This document shows, in pieces, positions 48,467 to 51,681 of a stretch of 51,681 bases of DNA. How positions within the stretch are numbered: the first letter of the stretch is position 1; each line of letters begins with the position of its first letter. Position numbers and translations under genes: made by a program. Below the pieces are notes generated by a model. It was not told the DNA's origin and searched no databases. It worked only from the letters and a program-made list of their open reading frames with translations. Source of the DNA: Arthrobacter sp. Leaf234 (GTDB lineage: Bacteria > Actinomycetota > Actinomycetes > Actinomycetales > Micrococcaceae); the NCBI RefSeq assembly GCF_001422665.1, contig NZ_LMLU01000012.1, positions 1 through 51,681 on the forward strand, in the 5' to 3' direction.

Positions 48467-51173
48467 CCGCTGCGTCCTCCGTTTTCGCCGTCGTCTTCGG
48501 CGTCCGCCTGGCTTTGGCACTGGTCGCCGGGGCTTCGGCCACCGGCGGGACGTCCTGCGCGTCCTGCGCCGGCCCGTCCTGCACTGCGGCGCCCGTTGCT
48601 GCATCTTCTGAGTCCTGCAGTGCAGTGGCTCCCGAGGAGCTGTCGCTCAGCGAACTGTCCGGCGCCTCACCGGCCGAGAACCGGACGGCGGGAGTCCCGG
48701 CCGACGACGCGGTGTCGGCGTCCTCGGTGGACGGCTCGATCCGGGTTCCGCCCAGTGCGTCCATGCTGAACAGCATCTCGGTCTGAAGCGGTTCGACCCG
48801 TGGCGCAGACTCGCCGGCGGGAACGGCGTCCGCTGCCGGAACGACGTCGTCCGCGCCCTGCACCTCGTCCAGGTCCGTCCCTCCTGTCTTCCCGGGACTG
48901 TCGCCGGCTGCTTCCTCCGGCATCGCCCTGCGGTCCGCTGGCTCCTGAACCTCTGCCGGCTCCGGGTCATCCCCTGACTCCCGGACCTGCGCTGCGTCCT
49001 GGTTCCGCGTTGTCTCCTGCGAGCTGTTCTCCGGGACAGGCTCCTCGGACGATGCGGTCCCGATGGTGCGGCCGGTTCCCGGTTCTGCGAGGTCTGCCTC
49101 CAGATCGAGCGAGACGTCGCCCACGAGACCCTGGTCCACCGCCGCCGTGGTGGCGGCTGGGTCCTGTGTCGTACGTCCGGCGGCACCGTCCGGCATCTCG
49201 GTGGGATCCGTGCCCAACTCCTCGTCCGGGTGTTCGAGGAGACCGTCCGTCACGTCGTCGTCCTGGTCTCCGTCCTGCCGTGCGGCGGTCGACTCGTTCC
49301 GTGCCGACGGTCCCGCACCCTCGTCGGTGGCCCCTCCGGACTGCTGGTTGGGCGCCTGGCCCACCTCGTCGTTCGTCGAACCGTGAGCGTTCCGAGCCGG
49401 ACCGGCGAGTACCTCCGCCACCTTGGGGACTCGGTCAGGGGTGGGCTCGTCGTCCTCACCGAGGTCGATGATGTCCGGTTCAAGGTCATCCTCGAGTCCC
49501 AGGGCCTTCTCGGCCACACGGGCCTGCCGGCGCCATTTCTCCGACTCGCCCGTCCGTCCGACGGCGTCGAGAGCATCGGCGTACGCACGGAAGAGACGAG
49601 GACTGAAAGCGAAAGCGCGGTGCAGGTCGAGCTGCGGGATCTCGAGGGCCGCGACGGCAGCGTCGAGCTGATCGAGATCGGAGCGTGCGCCGGACACGAC
49701 CATCGCGAGTTCTGCCTTGCCCGCTGCATCCAGGGATTCCGCTTCCTCCGAGCGCGCGAGGTCGAGCGCCCGGTCGGGTCGCCCCAACCCGCGCTCACAG
49801 TCGGCCATGACCGGCAGGTGCACATTCGAACCGCTGATGCGACGGAAGGTCCTGAACTCGCGCAGCGCCTCGCCGTAATGTCCCGCCGCGTATGCCGTCA
49901 GGCCCACGGCCTCGCGGACCGCGGCCAGCCGCCCGCCTCGGCGGCTGGCTGCCAAGGCATGCTGGAACGCCAGCTCAGGGTCGAGATCGAGGAGCCGTCC
50001 GGCCATCACGAGGTGCTTGGACACCCAGAGCGCGCTCCGCTCCTCGAGGTTCCGAATCTGGGCGCGGGTAACACGATCGAGCTCATCACCCTTGACGTCC
50101 TCGTCGATCTCGGGCGAACGCTCCCTGTCGGGCCTGTTGGCGCTGCGCAGATCACGGGCATTGTGGGTACGCGGAGCCGTCGCGGCGTCGTCCGCTCTGC
50201 GGCCGGTCCGGTCGTCGCTGCGTCCATAGCCGGCAGACCCGCGGTCCTGCCTGTCAGAGGGCCGACGGAAGGTACTGCCGCCATCCTGGGAGGGTCGACG
50301 AGCCCTGCCGGAGGAATCGCCCCCGGACGATGTCCGCGACTGCCAAGGACGCTCCGCGCCGTTCGACGGCTTCCCCGAAGATGTGCCGCCACGGCTGCCG
50401 TACGTGCCCTGCCGATCAGCAGCCGAACCGGAGGCCGAGCCCCCGCGCGACGCGGCGCCACGCAAGTGCGCACCCCGCCCGCCGGTGTCTCCCTGATCCG
50501 ACCGCCGGTCCTGACCCGATCCACTCGTGAAGCGATCGGTACGCCGACTCTCCGACGCTCCGTCTCGTGAGCCCGGCCGCCTGTCCTGGCCGGACCCGCC
50601 GTACGGCGCCCTTGCCCGACCATCGCCTGAACCACCCCTCGGTCGATCATCACGATCGCCACCTGCGGAGCCGCTGTCGCGACGGTTCGCGTTCCGGGCG
50701 TCCGACTGACTCTTCCAGGCGGGCCTGCGGGACTCGCCCTGTGCGCCATTGCCTCGGTCGCCTGACCCATCCGCCTGCGGAGCGTCCATGGGACGGTCCG
50801 CGGGACGGTCCGGGCGGCGCGACGCCTGTGAGGGGCGGCTCCGGTCGGAGCGGTCGGCGGACAGCGTGCGTCCTTCCCCGCCGTCGACATCGGTCGCTTC
50901 ACGGCGAGATCCATCGGAGGCGTCCCGGCGAGGGTTGTCCAGGGCTGAATGTGCGCGGTCGTCGGACCGGGCGGACGGCGAAGCAGGGGTCGACCCTTCA
51001 TCGCCAGCGGACCGACCGGTTGCAGGCGCCCTGCCAGGGCTCGACTGCCTGCCCGCTTTGGAACCCCAGGAGTGGCGTCCCCGCTGAGTGGATCCTTCCT
51101 GACGATCGCCGTCTCGACTGTCCGCTCCGCGGGCCTCCGCATCGTGTCCAGCGGTGTGCTCCTGCTCAGTCAT
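48459..51173 (-). CDS. Large disordered protein with helical-repeat core
   Basis: The 904-residue protein has three parts. Residues 1 to about 350 are low complexity, rich in Arg, Asp, Ser and Gly, with repeated RPSDR, GSGQDRR and RDDRPRGG-type pieces. Residues about 355-575 are an ordered, mostly helical core resembling tetratricopeptide repeats (RVTRAQIRNLEERSALWVSK, LAAVREAVGLTAYAAGHYGE, GRPDRALDLARSEEAES). Residues about 575-904 are acidic and disordered, ending in a Lys/Thr/Ala-rich tail. ATG 51173 lies 11 bases after GAGAGG. It heads the operon with the HAD phosphatase and TlyA and lies next to an rRNA operon. RNA or ribosome binding is a guess from composition and context. Confidence 0.8.
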   Translation of the reverse strand: MTEQEHTAGHDAEARGADSRDGDRQEGSTQRGRHSWGSKAGRQSSPGRAPATGRSAGDEGSTPASPSARSDDRAHSALDNPRRDASDGSRREATDVDGGEGRTLSADRSDRSRPSQASRRPDRPADRPMDAPQADGSGDRGNGAQGESRRPAWKSQSDARNANRRDSGSAGGDRDDRPRGGSGDGRARAPYGGSGQDRRPGSRDGASESRRTDRFTSGSGQDRRSDQGDTGGRGAHLRGAASRGGSASGSAADRQGTYGSRGGTSSGKPSNGAERPWQSRTSSGGDSSGRARRPSQDGGSTFRRPSDRQDRGSAGYGRSDDRTGRRADDAATAPRTHNARDLRSANRPDRERSPEIDEDVKGDELDRVTRAQIRNLEERSALWVSKHLVMAGRLLDLDPELAFQHALAASRRGGRLAAVREAVGLTAYAAGHYGEALREFRTFRRISGSNVHLPVMADCERGLGRPDRALDLARSEEAESLDAAGKAELAMVVSGARSDLDQLDAAVAALEIPQLDLHRAFAFSPRLFRAYADALDAVGRTGESEKWRRQARVAEKALGLEDDLEPDIIDLGEDDEPTPDRVPKVAEVLAGPARNAHGSTNDEVGQAPNQQSGGATDEGAGPSARNESTAARQDGDQDDDVTDGLLEHPDEELGTDPTEMPDGAAGRTTQDPAATTAAVDQGLVGDVSLDLEADLAEPGTGRTIGTASSEEPVPENSSQETTRNQDAAQVRESGDDPEPAEVQEPADRRAMPEEAAGDSPGKTGGTDLDEVQGADDVVPAADAVPAGESAPRVEPLQTEMLFSMDALGGTRIEPSTEDADTASSAGTPAVRFSAGEAPDSSLSDSSSGATALQDSEDAATGAAVQDGPAQDAQDVPPVAEAPATSAKARRTPKTTAKTEDAADE

Positions 51174-51499
51174 GGCAGCGCGGTCCTCTCATCAGGTGCC
51201 GGCGGTGTACCGTCGGCGGATCTCTATTTTGCTGTAGGTCTTGCCTATCTATGGAACCACGAAGCCACGCTTCACCACTCATCGGTTGTTTGCCGTGCGG
51301 CTCACTTGCCTCCCTGCCTGCTTGCCAGCCGTGGGTCTTCGCTGCTGGCCGGCCATTGAGTGCGGGGCGATGCCGGCTGCGGCGGCCGTGGGCCTTTGGG
51401 CCTGACCGGGTGCCCTCGGGGCACTGGCATGCTGGCGGGCTGCCAGGTGTTCGGGTACGCCCGGGGGTGGCCTGGCCTCGGTGCTGGGTGATCGAATTC

Positions 51500-51555
51500 G
51501 CCTGGGGGTGTTTGCCTGGGGGTGTTTGCCTGGGGGTGTTTGCCTGGGGGTGTTT
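51500..51555. repeat. 14-bp tandem repeat, four perfect copies
   Basis: GCCTGGGGGTGTTT occurs four times without mismatch at 51500, 51514, 51528 and 51542, followed by a truncated copy. The tract is G/T-rich on the plus strand and lies between the rRNA terminator and the GC-rich spacer. Confidence 0.95.
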
Positions 51556-51581
51556 GCCGTGGGGTTGTGGGGTTAATGGGG

Positions 51582-51613
51582 TGAGGCCCCGCACCTGGTG
51601 GTGTGGGGCCTCA
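51582..51613 (-). terminator. rrn operon terminator
   Basis: TGAGGCCCC pairs with GGGGCCTCA, extended by a CAC/GTG arm with one bulge near the loop. It lies 14 bases beyond the 5S 3' end on the minus strand. Confidence 0.75.
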
Positions 51614-51627
51614 GCCTGTGAAGTGTT

Positions 51628-51681
51628 GTCCGGCGGTGTCCTACTCTCCCACACTCTCTCGGGTGCAGTACCATCGGCGCT
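51628..51681 (-). rRNA. rrf: 5S ribosomal RNA, 3' part
   Basis: Read on the minus strand, the last 54 bases match the 3' half of actinobacterial 5S rRNA, including GCGCCGATGGTACTGC, GTGGGAGAGTAGGAC and the terminal ACCGCCGGAC that would pair with the missing 5' end. The 5' part of the gene, and presumably 23S and 16S, lie to the right of the window. The exact 3' end may differ by one or two bases. Confidence 0.93.

Larger units (their letters stand above)
51174..51627. other. 454-base non-coding region beside the 5S rRNA gene
   Basis: From left to right: an AT-richer segment (51215-51262) that probably holds the promoter of the large minus-strand operon, although no clean -10/-35 pair can be named; a GC-rich spacer with small hairpins such as GTGCCC/GGGCAC (about 51410-51426); the 14-bp tandem repeat (51500-51555); and the rRNA terminator (51582-51613). 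No credible gene was found. Confidence 0.6.

Noticed and set aside
46061..48769. A 902-codon plus-strand open frame
   Set aside because: It lies antisense to nadK, tlyA and the HAD gene, all of which have intact family motifs.
51500..51555. CRISPR-like array
   Set aside because: The units are 14 bases and contiguous with no spacers, and no cas genes are nearby.
51166..51654. Minus-strand open frame at the right edge
   Set aside because: It crosses the 5S gene, the terminator and the tandem repeat; its repetitive Pro/Gln/His product is an artefact of the repeat.

Overview
This window is high-GC (roughly 70%) actinobacterial chromosome. It most resembles Arthrobacter and related Micrococcaceae. 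The support is a mycothione reductase, a class II DAHP synthase, a PASTA-type PknL kinase, the gcvH-garA-merR-DUF151-merR cluster, frequent GTG starts, and several promoters whose -10 box ends six bases before a start codon (leaderless mRNAs). It is core chromosome: no insertion sequence, prophage, CRISPR array or toxin-antitoxin module was seen. An assignment to species is not possible from the sequence alone.

Layout. 1-900 is the 3' part of a secreted LysM/lytic-transglycosylase gene with very recent internal duplications. 1002-5748 holds pknL, aroG and a PlsC-type acyltransferase, a grouping also found around Rv2176-Rv2182c in Mycobacterium tuberculosis. 6034-11149 holds a small membrane protein, a ROK-family kinase, a long-chain acyl-CoA ligase and mycothione reductase. 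11169-16514 holds an EspI-like ParA/MinD ATPase with a long disordered N-terminus, and pyruvate carboxylase. 16737-20628 holds an orphan ParA facing the McdR-type MerR regulator, a DUF151 nuclease, a second MerR regulator, the FHA protein GarA (OdhI) and GcvH. 20828-28513 is tRNA-Pro(GGG) and the minus-strand operon parA-scpA-scpB-rluB-tyrA-cmk-der (chromosome organisation, ribosome maturation and nucleotide supply).

28874-39589 is a metabolic block. A dicarboxylate transporter (dctA) diverges from its own CitA/DctS-type two-component system. A methylcitrate-cycle cluster follows (prpE diverging from gntR-prpD-prpB-prpC). This block lies between two groups of housekeeping genes that are neighbours in other actinobacteria. 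Its regulatory DNA is readable: a perfect CRP/GlxR-like palindrome between dctA and the sensor kinase, and two TGTATACA palindromes between prpE and gntR, one of them covering the gntR -10 box.

39745-51173 is a long, tightly overlapping minus-strand operon. In transcription order it encodes a 904-residue disordered/helical-repeat protein, a HAD phosphatase, a small acidic protein, TlyA, NAD kinase, RecN, CTP synthase, an ADP-ribose-type NUDIX hydrolase, XerD and an MTH1-like NUDIX hydrolase. The right edge carries a 14-bp tandem repeat, a terminator and the 3' end of a 5S rRNA gene, so an rrn operon enters from the right on the minus strand.

Functional links: PknL and GarA belong to the signalling system that sets 2-oxoglutarate dehydrogenase flux. 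Pyruvate carboxylase, DctA and the methylcitrate genes feed the same part of central metabolism (C4 acids and pyruvate). No unambiguous new system was found. The most unusual items are the mosaic LysM gene, the RGG-like repeat tail of RluB, the paired prp operators, the EspI-like ATPase without a type VII secretion locus, and the disordered protein beside the rrn operon.
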